From Monosiga brevicollis MX1 (taxonomy: Eukaryota; Opisthokonta; Choanoflagellata; Craspedida; Salpingoecidae): DNA of 64,000 nt. Made by a program: the position numbers and the translations under genes. Below, piece after piece: positions 1 to 11,200 of the stretch. Location: contig NW_001865053.1 in the NCBI RefSeq assembly GCF_000002865.3, positions 349,949 to 413,948 on the forward strand, read 5' to 3'. Each line of letters opens with the position of its first letter. Position 1 is the stretch's first letter. The notes beneath the pieces are model-generated. The model was not told the origin of the DNA and made no database searches. It worked only from the letters and a program-made list of their open reading frames with translations.

Positions 1-816
1 CAAAGACAATGGAGAAGACGGAAATGTCAGATAAACCCCACAGGCCCAAGAGCTGCAAGCAGCCACGGAGGATGGCTCGTAAGGCTCGCCGCAAAGACTC
101 CAACAAGGGGTACGATCGCCACCACGCTTATCAAGGACAAGAACATGCCAAAACGGCAAAGGGCAGCAATGGATTCTCGGTTGGCTGCGCTAAAGGTCGT
201 TGACGAGTGTTCAAGGCCTCTCTTTCTTGTCGCGTGTGAGTTTGCGTTTTTGTTCTCGCGCTCGTGGCACACTGGCACGGCAATCGAATTCTTGTTTTCA
301 GACTCTAACCACCGATTCAATGCATGGCGGGACGTGTTCCGATCACGCGAACCTGTTGACTGGGACGTGATTTGTGTGTGTGAGGGATGGATTTGTGCGG
401 TGGTTGGTGGTTGTGGTGTTCATCTTCTTGTTTTTGGGTGGTTTTCGTTTCGTTTGCATAAACACACGCCAATATGGAGTGGGGAAAAACAAAAGAACAA
501 AGACAATGGAGAAGACGGAAATGTCAGATAAACCCCACAGGCCCAAGAGCTGCAAGCAGCCACGGAGGATGGCTCGTAAGGCTCGCCGCAAAGACTCCAA
601 CAAGGGGTACGATCGCCACCACGCTTATCAAGGACAAGAACATGCCAAAACGGCAAAGGGCAGCAATGGATTCTCGGTTGGCTGCGCTAAAGGTCGTTGA
701 CGAGTGTTCAAGGCCTCTCTTTCTTGTCGCGTGTGAGTTTGCGTTTTTGTTCTCGCGCTCGTGGCACACTGGCACGGCAATCGAATTCTTGTTTTCAGAC
801 TCTAACCACTGATTCA
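1..816. repeat. Direct repeat, two near-identical copies offset by 497 bp
   Basis: Bases 1 to about 312 recur at 498 to about 809 with no difference that I could see. The match then decays through a shared 'gattcaat' and 'atcacgcgaacctgttg' stretch into GT-rich DNA. The first copy runs off the left edge, so the true unit and copy number are unknown. Each copy holds a short open frame beginning MPKRQRAAMDSRLA. A diverged inverted copy of that part lies at about 3915-4018. The near-identity indicates a recent duplication or gene conversion. I recognise no transposon family in it. Confidence 0.9.
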
Positions 817-895
817 ATCAATGTATGGGAGCGGTGATTGTGTTTTTGCCATCTTGTCAGAGACCATCACGCGAACCTGTTGGCTGTGCGCGATA

Positions 896-1012
896 CCGTG
901 TGTGTGTGTGTGTGTGTGTGAGAGGGATGGATTTGTTGTTTTTGGGTGTGTGAGTGTGTGTGAGAGGGATGGATTGGTTGTTTTTGGGTGTGTGAGTGTG
1001 TGTGAGGGGACG
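896..1012. repeat. (GT)n tract plus a 42-bp tandem minisatellite
   Basis: A (GT)n run at about 898-920 is followed by two consecutive copies of a 42-bp unit (920-961 and 962-1003) that start 'gagagggatgga' and end in GT-rich sequence. They differ at one or two bases. A related, shorter version of the unit is present at about 370-400, inside the first direct-repeat copy. Confidence 0.85.
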
Positions 1013-1086
1013 TTATTTGTGTGTCATGTGTTCTGCACACCTCCCCCATGAGAAGAGACAACCAGTAGTGGCATTTTCTTTCTCAG

Positions 1087-1546
1087 ACTATTCGCAAACA
1101 TTAGCTCGATTGCAGATGCAGCGGATTGCGAAATCAATTCTGAGGAATTGGCCGATTTTATCGTGGAGAACCTTCATGAAGACATTGACGTGATTGAATT
1201 TGTCACGAGTGACGTCTATGTTGCGATGATGGAGGCGCAGATCGTCTCATCCTCTGAGACCTCTACGACCCACACAGGCCTCCTACGATCACTTGACGCC
1301 GCCTCCCTTGGGCCGGCACCACTTGCCGCTGTCGATGCCGGGCTGACTTCAGAGGCCATGACCCCCTCGGAAATAAAAAACAAAAGGAAAAATGATTCGG
1401 AAATGAACAGTTTTTCTTGGCTTCACAAGTGTCACGGCAAAACAGAAACATCAAAGCAAGCAGAACACCACACACCACCACCACCACCACCACTACCAAG
1501 GTCAATCACCTCCCGTGCCACTCGTTCTCACGCCGGATTCGAATAA
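1087..1546 (+). CDS. Exon-like open frame, hypothetical
   Basis: A good 3' splice site (pyrimidine-rich tract ending in cag at about 1084-1086) opens a frame that runs to a stop at 1546. The translated segment is acidic at first (EELADFIVENLHEDIDVIEF), then low complexity with a short run of prolines near the end. No upstream exon or initiator was found and I recognise no family. It could be the last exon of a gene starting in the repeat region or a chance open frame. The first ATG-only alternative would start at about 1225 within the same frame. Confidence 0.2.
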
Positions 1547-1812
1547 GACCAGACACAAAATTCTACAAGCAGGATAGCATCTGACATAAATTTCCCGCGC
1601 TTTTTGATGGGCGATTTGTCGACAATAATTTTTCCTTTTGACCTTTTGCTCGTCGACCGCCAGAATTCACATTCATTCATACGAGAGAAGCCTTGCTTCC
1701 TGGCTCTACTGTCAGAGTGAAGAGTGAGTGAGGCCGATTTCGGTCGCTCGAGACCGAGATCAAAGCAGCAATAGCATTGAATTCCTCTGGCATTTCCCTC
1801 CAAACCTCACGC

Positions 1813-3804
1813 ATGCTGTTCCGCTCACCGTGGCGTGCAATCACGCGAAGCGTTGCGAAGCGGTGTGCGTCGACGGCGTCAAACTTATCAAGCTCGCAAA
1901 TCCGCTTCACGCGGGGAGCCCTGTGTAACGCCGCGCTTTCCTCCGTATTTCACACGGGCCTGCCTGACGGCGCCGTGAGCGCGGTCGACACGGACGTGGT
2001 GACCCGCTTTGGTGAACTGCGTGAAGAGGCCCGTCTGCTCAAGCGCGAAGAGGCCACCAAGTTTGCACACCTTGCGCGTAAGGGCCTGGCCATCTTAGAG
2101 TCGGCGCCCGAGCACAGCCGCTTCCATTTTCCCTTGCACCTTTGCTACTTGGACCTGCCATCGCCCGTCGCCAGCATCTTTGACCTGCTGCTGACCAAGG
2201 TCTTTCAAAAGTCACACGACACCCGCCTCGGCCCGCAGGCCAGTCAGAACAACCACAGCGGCTTTGCGCTTAGTGGACAATTGGGTGTGGGCAAATCGCA
2301 CACGCTGCGCCTCGTCTCTACCCTTGCGCCGCTGCTGTTGGACAACGTCTTATCGGTCTATATGGACGCCCAGAACTTCGAGAGCGATAGCACACGACCA
2401 AAGCCCTGGCAGCTGCTTCGAGCTGCCATCATGGCTCACAGAATTGATGTCCCAATGCTTTACAACCCGCACAAGATTTTATCTGAGGCCGCAGCAGAGA
2501 GCGACAGCATCCGCGATCTGCTGAGTGTGTGTGAGGGCAATATCATGCCACTGTTTGTCCTCGACGAGCTCTCCCACGTGTACCGTGACCATCACACTTG
2601 GCACAACCTCTGCGCCATGGTGACCAGCTACTACACGTGCATCTTTGTGGATGACAGCACCTCGCGTCTGGATTCCATGGTCAAGCGCACGGACGACCAC
2701 CTGCTCAAGAAGTGGTTTGATGGCACGATTCAGGAGAGCCTCAACGACACCAAGCTGCCCATCACGCGGCTGTTTCCCCTATCCGAAGCCCGTCAGTACG
2801 AGAAGTATTTTCAGCACCTCTTTCCTCTCCGCAATGTCAACATTAATGGCGTTCACCTCATTACAGGCGGCAAGCTCCGCGATGTGGCTGCCCTGCTGGA
2901 TAAGGCCGCTGTTGACAACGTGGCCATTCCCACCCTTCCTTCCGTCGGCACGCCAGAACGATATGCGCTACAGGCTTTCGTTGCTGCACAGGGTACAATC
3001 AATGCCCTGAACAAGGACGGCCGCTTTGATCCCTTTCGCCTCGCCACCATTAACATTGCTGACGTTTACGGCTTGCTGGATCGCAGCTCCTTCGATTGCA
3101 GCGCTGCAGAGGTTGTGGCCGGCATGCTTGAGAACAAACTTCTGGCGCGCGCGCCAAAGGAGGTTGTCGAGAAGGATAATGAACTGATCATTAGCGCCGC
3201 ACCGCATGAGGCATCCAACCTCACCTTTGGCTCACCAGCACACTACCTCTTCCTGACCCACGTTGTGCCGCACATTTTCATCTCGTACTCCGAGGAGGAC
3301 TCAGATAAGGCCGCTGAGCTTCAAACGCAGCTGGAGCGGTATCAGCTCCGGGTCAGCACATACAAGGACCCGCGCATCGCGGCGAATATTCAGCGCCTCG
3401 GCTGGAAGGGCTGGATGCAGCATGAAGCCAAGGGCGTGGGTCAGGGCACCCAACACTTTTGCATTGTGATGCTAACCAGATCATATTTGGAGAAGCTGCA
3501 GGTGCCCACTTCTGGGTGTTCAGAGGAGGTCGATCACTTGAGGAAGACTGCGCAGGATGAATATGCAGGGTTGTCCGAGATTTACGGCAGCGCTTGCCGC
3601 AATCGTTTGCTGTTGCTTGCTTCTGACAGCTACGAGGATCTAAAAGCTGATTACAGTCTAATGACGTCGCCCGCTGCCCAGTGGTTCTGCAATATAGGTC
3701 CCGACAACAAGGCTGACAACCTCATTTTTACCAACAGTGAGCTAGGCTCGCTGATGGCCACCATCTTTTCACTCACAACCGCAGCCAAACCCCAATCATC
3801 ATGA
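1813..3804 (+). CDS. P-loop NTPase with C-terminal SEFIR/TIR-like domain
   Basis: Single-exon gene, 663 aa, in a region where most genes carry many introns. The frame stays open 12 codons further up but only from a TTG, so the first ATG (1813) is chosen. The N-terminus (MLFRSPWRAITRSVAKRCAS) is rich in Arg and Ser without acidic residues, like a mitochondrial presequence. A Walker A motif, GQLGVGKSHT, follows near residue 155, with a hydrophobic strand ending in LDEL as Walker B about 90 residues later. The last 160 residues start PHIFISYSEEDSDKA and contain GWKGWM then FCIVMLTRSYLEK. That spacing fits SEFIR domains (FISYS, GW..WM, V..C/T..Y) better than classical TIR. NTPase plus SEFIR/TIR layouts are typical of STAND-type immune and conflict proteins. 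The family of the NTPase itself is not certain, and RHS/Crinkler-like ATPases are an alternative. Flanked by inverted copies of a local repeat. Confidence 0.75.
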   Translation: MLFRSPWRAITRSVAKRCASTASNLSSSQIRFTRGALCNAALSSVFHTGLPDGAVSAVDTDVVTRFGELREEARLLKREEATKFAHLARKGLAILESAPEHSRFHFPLHLCYLDLPSPVASIFDLLLTKVFQKSHDTRLGPQASQNNHSGFALSGQLGVGKSHTLRLVSTLAPLLLDNVLSVYMDAQNFESDSTRPKPWQLLRAAIMAHRIDVPMLYNPHKILSEAAAESDSIRDLLSVCEGNIMPLFVLDELSHVYRDHHTWHNLCAMVTSYYTCIFVDDSTSRLDSMVKRTDDHLLKKWFDGTIQESLNDTKLPITRLFPLSEARQYEKYFQHLFPLRNVNINGVHLITGGKLRDVAALLDKAAVDNVAIPTLPSVGTPERYALQAFVAAQGTINALNKDGRFDPFRLATINIADVYGLLDRSSFDCSAAEVVAGMLENKLLARAPKEVVEKDNELIISAAPHEASNLTFGSPAHYLFLTHVVPHIFISYSEEDSDKAAELQTQLERYQLRVSTYKDPRIAANIQRLGWKGWMQHEAKGVGQGTQHFCIVMLTRSYLEKLQVPTSGCSEEVDHLRKTAQDEYAGLSEIYGSACRNRLLLLASDSYEDLKADYSLMTSPAAQWFCNIGPDNKADNLIFTNSELGSLMATIFSLTTAAKPQSS

Positions 3805-3904
3805 TGTGATTTACAAGTTATTTGGCACACTCTATCGACTGTTTGCTGAGGGGCAAAGAGGTTTTAAGGGAGCATTCAACATGTTGAGACAAAGACAGCA
3901 CACC

Positions 3905-4025
3905 CACACGCGACAAGAAGCGTCCAACAAGAAAGAGAGGTCTTGAACACTCGTCAACGACCGTTGTCACCGCCAACCGAGAACCCATTGCTGCCCTTTG
4001 CTGTTTTGGCATGGCGATCGTATTG
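3905..4025 (-). repeat. Diverged inverted copy of the 5' repeat
   Basis: Read on the minus strand, about 3915-4018 matches bases 145-235 (and 642-732), including the open frame MPKQQRAAMGSRLA and VVDECSRPLFLV. Several substitutions separate it from the left copies. Together with the left copies it brackets the NTPase-SEFIR gene in opposite orientation. Confidence 0.8.
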
Positions 4026-4081
4026 GGATGAGTGTACAATGAGTTGTGAATTTCTGCTCGACTTAATGCTGCAATCATCAC

Positions 4082-4376
4082 AGTAGATGTCGTGCGCTTA
4101 TCAGCTCCTCCCTGAGCTAATGCCGCATAAATCCAATATCACGTCGCCATTACTCGCACACATACCTCGTATTGATTGATCAGTTCGGGCCCACCTATCG
4201 AAGAAAAAAGCTTAATAGTTGTTGTGTTACTGCAGAGGTTCGAGGTAGTTCATGTCGTATAAAACCAACTACGCGTCGTCATCAATTGCACATATGCCTA
4301 CGTTGAGTTTTGCTTTTATTGGATCATTGACCTTTTTTTCTCCTTGGCTGGTAAGTGTTCCTTGCCCGCGCGCGTG

Positions 4377-4411
<35 letters not shown>

Positions 4412-4608
4412 CGGTTACTATGTTGCGCAGTGGAACGGCAGCGCCCTGTCGGGATCTGGACATGCCTCGGCCGTGGGGGAGGGACAGGGATGGCAGCTGC
4501 AAACCTCAACACGGTGCAACCATGACAAGATGGATGCTCACGTTGAATGTGTGATGGATGGGCCTTTGTAGTGAGTGTTGAGGGTTTGCGCTCTATTGAC
4601 CGACGGCA
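4082..4608. other. Intergenic region with a TATA-like site and short (CT)n
   Basis: Holds a TATA-like 'tataaaac' at about 4258 and a (CT)n run at 4379-4408. It lies just upstream of the oxidoreductase start, so it probably includes that gene's promoter and 5' UTR. No supported gene. Confidence 0.4.
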
Positions 4609-6087
4609 ATGCGGATCCGCAAGAGCGCCGATGTGATCATCGCCGGGGCCGGTATCATGGGCCTGCACACGGCCTTTCAGGTTAGCGAGGGGCCTTTGTT
4701 TTGTCTTGTTCGGTGGCTTGCTACTCCCTCCCTGCCTTGTGAGCCTGGACAATCCCCATTAAACGCCCGTGGGCCTCTTTGTTTTGATCTACTCGTGGGT
4801 AGCTCAAGCGCCGGGCTCCGGAGCTTGGCGTGCGCGTGCTGGAGCGGGCCCGTGCGGTGGGCCAAGGCTCCACGGGCTTTTCCAGCGCAGTGTTGCGCTG
4901 CCGTTATACTCTGCCCAGTATGGTGGATGTTGCTGCGGAGGGCCTCAAGATTCACAACAACTGGAGTGACTACCTGGAGCTGCCCCGGCCCCTGGCCAGT
5001 TTCACCCAGGTTTGTAGACGACAATCTGGCAAGGCACCCGCTCTCGTTCCTCCTTAGTTTGTATGCCAATTGTCTGTTGCATGCTGGGTGCTTGGGCTCA
5101 TCTCAACCACGACTGCTTGCCCTCGGTCGGCAGCATCCGATCCTATGGGTGATGCCTGAGACGACTTATCAGCAGGATGTCCAGCGCCTCGCACGCCATG
5201 GCCTCAACACCACGGTTTACTACAGCGCGGATGAGGTGGGGGAGCGCTTCCCCGCCCTTGATTTCTCGCAGGACGAGCGAACCGGCGTGGTTCAGTACTT
5301 TGTGGAAGAGGATGGAGGCTACTTTGATCCCACGGCCGCGCTCACAGATCTCCTGACCGCCTGTCGCAACATTGGCGTGGAGGTCATGTTCAACACGGAG
5401 ATTGAGCGCGTGCATGTGATGGACGACTCGACCATCGAGCTCGTCAAGCTCAGCACTGGAGATTCGGTGCCGTGCGGGGCCTTGGTCAACTGTACGGGTC
5501 CGTGGCACGACAAACTGAATGACATTGTGGGCTGGGATAACGACTGGGACATTCAACCTGCCCGCATCCAGGTCGTCCACAAGCCTCTAGTCAAGCAGGA
5601 CCCAGCAGCTGAGGATATTCCCGCCGTTTGCGATGCCGTCAACGGCGTGTATTTTCGCCCTCATCTGCAGGGCGACCACATTATCATCTCCACGGTGCGC
5701 CCCCAGGATGAGGAGGAGCGTGTGGAGGAGCCCGATGACTTTAACACGGCGGCCGACCCCGAGGTGCGCCAGCGCTACCTCAGCAGCCTGCACGCTCGCA
5801 TTCCCGGGTTGACACCTCGCGGCACGGTGGCGGGCTATTCGGCACTCTACACGGTCAATTACGCCGACAGCCACCCCGTGGTCGGTCGGGTCCACCCTTT
5901 CACCAATTACCTTGTGGCCAACGGTTTTACCGGACACGGCTTTAAGTTGAGCCCTGTCGTGGGCGCTGCCCTGGCCCAGGCCATTACCGGTTCCACCACT
6001 CGCCACTTTGACACGCGCACCGACTGGGCATTCCTGAGTCCCAACCGCAACCCGATTACTGCACATCGCCAGGGCGTCCTGTCGTGA
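4609..6087 (+). CDS. FAD-dependent oxidoreductase, DAO family
   Basis: Three exons join(4609..4680,4803..5009,5134..6087), all phase 0, giving 410 aa. The N-terminus carries the Rossmann dinucleotide-binding motif VIIAGAGIMGLHTA. Residues after the first intron supply the second beta strand (GVRVLERARAVGQGSTGFSS), as in D-amino-acid oxidase/sarcosine oxidase/FOXRED1-like enzymes. A C-terminal NGFTGHGFKLSP is the usual FAD-contacting loop of this family. The length is normal for a monomeric DAO enzyme. The substrate (N-methyl amino acid, D-amino acid or similar) cannot be read from sequence. No signal peptide or clear mitochondrial presequence is visible. The longer continuous frame through the introns also avoids stops but would insert unrelated residues into the Rossmann fold, so the spliced model is preferred. 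Confidence 0.88.
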   Translation: MRIRKSADVIIAGAGIMGLHTAFQVSEGPLFCLVRWLATPSLPCEPGQSPLNARGPLCFDLLVGSSSAGLRSLACACWSGPVRWAKAPRAFPAQCCAAVILCPVWWMLLRRASRFTTTGVTTWSCPGPWPVSPRFVDDNLARHPLSFLLSLYANCLLHAGCLGSSQPRLLALGRQHPILWVMPETTYQQDVQRLARHGLNTTVYYSADEVGERFPALDFSQDERTGVVQYFVEEDGGYFDPTAALTDLLTACRNIGVEVMFNTEIERVHVMDDSTIELVKLSTGDSVPCGALVNCTGPWHDKLNDIVGWDNDWDIQPARIQVVHKPLVKQDPAAEDIPAVCDAVNGVYFRPHLQGDHIIISTVRPQDEEERVEEPDDFNTAADPEVRQRYLSSLHARIPGLTPRGTVAGYSALYTVNYADSHPVVGRVHPFTNYLVANGFTGHGFKLSPVVGAALAQAITGSTTRHFDTRTDWAFLSPNRNPITAHRQGVLS

Positions 6088-6297
6088 CAGCCCCGCTGCC
6101 TTGGATTTAAATCTTTTTTTTTGGACACCAAGAAGAGCCATGCGGTCTGCGTCAATTGATAGAATAATATGATTATGTGAAGCAAAACTGAGGGGCACCC
6201 AATATGTCTGTACTTGAAGGCAACAAGGAGTGTCCGCAGACGCCAAGGCACAGGGCAAAACGGAAGGCATACACGGCAGCGGACATGAAGCGCAAAG

Positions 6298-7666
6298 TCA
6301 AGACGGGGTCGATAGGGCGTGTCGCGCAGCGTGCACGGCCTGTTGTACGGCTTGAGACCAAGTAGGTGCGTCGAGGGGACTGTCGGTGTTTGAGCGTGCC
6401 TCCTGATGGAGCAGATTGTCCATGAGGTGGGTTAAAAAGTGAGCCGAGCCATGTTCTTGGCCGCCAATGTGTAGCGCGCGGTGTTCCGCCGGTACATTAT
6501 CCTCTCGAGCTGCCACGGAAACAAACGGCAAGCCTTGATCCCCAAAGCGGCCCATGGGTCCGTCATTGCTGTGTGGACTGTCACCCAGGGCCACGGCACG
6601 GTCAAGGGCGATCGGTATGTCCTTGAAGTAGGCGTCGGGCAAGTGGTCCACGATGGTGGCCGCATCGGTGCGCCGAAACCAGTCAATGACCACGGCCTTG
6701 TCCAGGCCACGACGATAGATCCAAACGCTGTTGGGGGCGAAGGATTGTTCCAGACCATGCTCTGCAAGAAAGGGCTCAAGTTCGGCAAAATATCTCGGAG
6801 CGATGGATTCATGAAAGCCCATGGTGACGACATTGGTCACCTCACGAAGCAGCGCTGGGTCCTGTGTCAGGTCGGATTGTTGGTTGGTTGCTTCGGTACT
6901 TCCGGCGGCACCTTCACCCTGGCATCGGCGGAGGGCCACAAGGGGCTGGGCCGCGGAAATGTAACGTTCGTTGGTAGCGTGCATAATGCCACCGGGCGTT
7001 GTGAGCAAGTCGGTCGTGACGCGAGCGGCGATCTGAGCAGCATCGTGCTGGCAATCGGCCAGGAAGCGGCGGATGGGTTCGTGGTACTTGTCTGACAGCC
7101 GCTCGATCAGCTCGGGGTGATGGCAAAACTCTTGAAACTGGGCAATGTGAAGCTTGGCGAGCTGAGGCAGAAGGGCCTGGTGATCCTCGAGCGTGATGCT
7201 GGTGGTCGGCTGCAAGGCAGTGGCACGATAACTGGACATGGCTACGGGAGCCCCGGCGGCGTCGCTCGTAAAGAGGAGCGCCCCTGAACCCATGGCCAGC
7301 CAGACTTGTCGACGCCGCCGCGCCTCGAGTGGAATATGTTGCCAAAACTAGCACCCAAGGGTTGGTCAAGGCATGCGCTCGATGGTGCTGGGGTCGACAT
7401 CAGCAGAGACTGACCTGTGTGACGCTGCGAAGGTTAGCGGTGGTAATAATCACGAGGCGGCCTCCCAGCTCGAGCCACTGGCAAATGGGGCCCCAGCATG
7501 GACTCTCGTCCAGGCCCGGGTAGAGCCCGGAAGGCGGTCGCTCCACCACTGTCCCATCCATATCTGCAAAAATGGTGTATGGAAAGCGGAACCTCGGCTG
7601 TGACTCGCCATGCGCGTGTTGCGGCGCCGACACGACCTCCGCCGACCCGTCTTCCGGTGGCGCCAT
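6298..7666 (-). CDS. HAD-superfamily-like protein
   Basis: Two exons complement(join(6298..7347,7415..7666)), with a 67-bp intron and phase 0 at both ends, giving 433 aa. The first exon carries the HAD motif I, FADMDGTVV, with candidate catalytic Asp35 and Asp37, followed by a second beta strand GGRLVIITTAN that fits motif II (hhhT/S). The remaining 350 residues are mostly helical and do not match a family I can name. A loop near VVIDWFRR and LPDAYFKDIPIALD could hold the Lys and acidic motifs III/IV. It may be a phosphatase. It is not closely similar to the second HAD gene at 13757-15482. Converges with the oxidoreductase gene (211 bp between stops). Confidence 0.7.
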
Positions 7667-7979
7667 CTTGTCGCGTGTGTGTGTGTGCGTGTTGAAAGGC
7701 TGTCTTTGGTCAGTACTGCCTCTTCGTCCCAGCCCCAAGGCCCCCACACAACCCAAGCAGCCGCAAATACTCCACCGCCACCACCACCACCACCCTCTCT
7801 CGACGTCTTCACCAGTCCAACAGCCAGCTCCCTCCCCCCACACACACACCACGGCAAAAATCAAGAGAGTTGAATTGGTTGATAAGTCCACACACACACA
7901 CACGCCTCTCTCTCTCTCTCTTTCTGACAATCGATCATCACTCACACACATCAGAGACGTTGGCGTTGATTTGTTTGTG

Positions 7980-8152
<173 letters not shown>

Positions 8153-8273
8153 CACTGGCGGGGGCTGGTTTGGGTTTGTCTTTGCGCCTTGTGGTGGCTG
8201 CGATAGGGACTGGGCATGGATGGCTGACAGTTGGTGGTGCTGGCTTTAGGTGACCTTGACGTCAAGGAACACG

Positions 8274-11200
8274 ATGGTGTCAAACAGGAGCTGCCTCCGC
8301 GTGGTGGCGCTGATTCTTGGCCTGGCAATGGCAGTGGTGGCGCAGCAGGTGTGTCCGTTCCCTGCCTGAATATCCATCCCGCGCCTGACTCACATTCATG
8401 CTTCACACGTCAATCGCTTGCCCTCTTCCATCGTCAGACGGCTCGCCTCGACAATGGCTACGATCCCAACCCCAACCCGCAGGTGGGCACTAGGCATCCC
8501 CGATCTCCCGACATCTGCCCGGCTTGCGCGGGTCCTCACCTCGCTCGCGTGGCCAGGCGGTGGTGTTGGATGCACGCAAGCAGGCGCGCTTTACCGTGCT
8601 GACCTCGGCCGTGATCCGTATGGAATTCAGCCGTGCTGGCCAGTTTGTGGACGTGCCCTCGTACAGCTTTGTCAACAGGTACAAGCGTGTCATGCTGTCA
8701 CTGCCCGCCCGAACCGCTAGCGCCCTCAAGACACGGCGCATCGCCCCCCTATAGAAACTTGCCCCGGCCCTCCTTTACTGCCAATGTATCTACGGATATC
8801 GTGACCATTGAAACAGCCGATCTCCTCGTCACCTACAAGCCATCATCGCAGGTCTTGCTTCCCTCCAACTGGATGCATCGGTGCACACCTCGAGCCAGTT
8901 CTTGCGAGAAGATACTGATCACGACTTTCTTGCCATTTCTTTCCCTTTGGGGTCTCAGGCCAGGAGCAACGACTGTGGCACCGTCTATCCTGGGCACGAT
9001 GCTGTATGTCTCTCTGACACCGCCAACTAACCACTCTTGCCCGCTGTTTTTGATGGCATCCTCCTGCTCTTGTCCCCCTGCACGCTCGGTGTGGACACCC
9101 GCCCTTCACACGCCGTGCCAAATGCATGTCCATCCCAGAACTGCGGCGACATTTGTGGCAACCATCGAACAGCTACTCAACCGTATAACATTTCCTCACA
9201 AGATGCCTGCTGTGCTGCCTGTAACCTCGATCCCACTTGCAATGTTTGGGTCTGGACCGGCGCCGACTGCTACACACTGCGTGATGTGAGCATCGCCCGC
9301 TGCCTATTGCTTGCCCATTCCCATGACACATAAGCCAACACCCACTTCTCTCTCACTCACTGCCATATTTCTCGCTCCTCCTTGGCGCTGGCCGTAGGCA
9401 TTGGCGCCCGTCGCTCGGAGTGACCGGACAGTCGGCGGCACCTTCTCTGGTGGATTCACAGATGAGACGTTGAGCATTCGCGTTAAATCAACTGGCGTGT
9501 CCTGGGTGCCATCGATGCTCCCCACTGGCAACCTGCTTGGCACAAGTGAGCTGGCGCGTTGCATTCCCCCATCTCGGTATTGCTTGCTTGCTGCGCATTG
9601 GACGCTTCATGCCAACAACATTGCTCTTGCTCCCTGCAGTCTACTCGCTCGACGGAGTTACGGGCGCAACCAACATCAACTGCAGCTCCAGTGGCCAAGC
9701 TACATCCAATGGCGACTGCACCCTTGCCCCCATCTCTCGCGATGGCTGGGCCCTCTATGATGACTCGGGCAACTGGGTCATCAACGCCTCCACCGCCTGG
9801 CTACACTCGCCCCCACCCAATCACCAAGACCTGTACTTCTTTGGTCACGGGTTTGTTGATGATGCCACCCACCCCACTGCCTTTGCGCCGCCATCCACCC
9901 GCGCATCTGGGGTCAATGAACAACGGGGTACACTCACCACAATCAACACGAATGATGTGCGTCCTTAGCCGCGATTATCGTCGTGCCGTCAAAGATTTTA
10001 CCAAGGTGGCCGGGGGCGTGCCCAGCTTCCCACGCTTCGTCTTGGGCGTCTGGTGGTCACGCTACTGGCCATACACCGCTGAAGATTTGATGGAGATTGC
10101 TGAAGGCTACAAGTCCCGAAGCATCCCATTGGATATCCTGGTGTCTGGTCTGTCGGTTGACCTGATGCCCACGCCATCGCGCCTGGTTTTAAATAGCCAA
10201 GATTGCGCTCATCTTCACGCGTGCACCTAGACATGGCCTGGCACTTTCACAACGAATCCAAAATCGATTGGGGTGGCTATCAATGGTCCCCATCGCTGTT
10301 TCCAGAGCCGGATAACTTTCTGGCCAGCCTCAACGCAAACAACCTGCATACCGTGCTTAACCTGCACCTGAATGCCGTCCAAGCCGGCGTAGCTCCCAGG
10401 TCTGCTGTCGCCCGCAAGGTTGCAAGCGTGTTTGGTAGCCGTGCTGTTTGTCATGCCGCATCTTGCTCATTCGTTGTGCTTGCCCCGGGGGCCGACTGGA
10501 GCAGCTACCATGCCTTTGCCGAGGCCCTTGGCATTGATCCGAGCCTGGGCTTTGATATCCCATCGGCCAATTTGTCCTACCCCTACAACCAGAGGTAGGC
10601 TTGAGAAAGACTCAAAACGCTCTGCTTGCGCCTTGAACTGTCATCTTATCTCACGTGCTGTGCTACTGCCATGTCAAGTGTGGCCGATCTGTTGAAGCAA
10701 GATCCCACTTTTGCTCGAGCTTACCTAGACATTGCGCTCGACGATGTCGGTCAGTGATAGGGGGATGATAAACGTGGGCGAAAACGTCATACAAGGCTCG
10801 GCGTGGCTGATCAGGTGCCCCGTTTTCGCTACATGCACCTGATATATGCTAGGCATGGGCTGGTGGTGGCTTGATGATGTGCCCTCTTGGACCGCTCGCT
10901 TACTATACGAGCACTCGGTCGGCCGCGTTCAAGGGGTCAGTCCAGCGCCCCAGGGAGAATATTGACCACACAGACAACAGCACACGCACTTTGAACCCAC
11001 CCTCTCACGTGTATTCTCGTGTGGCATCTCATACAGACAGCCAAGGGCTTGGCTTTCTCACGTTGGGGCGGCTTGGGCTCCCACCGCTACCCGATCGGCT
11101 TTAGCGGCGATGTCTACATTGCATGGTCCTCCTTGGCCTTTCAGACAGCCTTCACGGTTGCTTGTATGTACAGCCAGGGCTGGTTGACAGCTTGGTTTCT

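Noticed and set aside
1777-1812. Upstream extension of the NTPase-SEFIR gene to 1777
   Set aside because: That codon is TTG; the first ATG is at 1813 and gives a better presequence.
3260-3500. Classical TIR domain in the C-terminus of the first gene
   Set aside because: The GW..WM and following strand/Tyr spacing fits SEFIR better; TIR-like remains a fallback description.
5587-6270. 227-codon antisense frame over the oxidoreductase gene
   Set aside because: Shadow of a GC-rich coding exon; the plus strand encodes a recognisable DAO enzyme.
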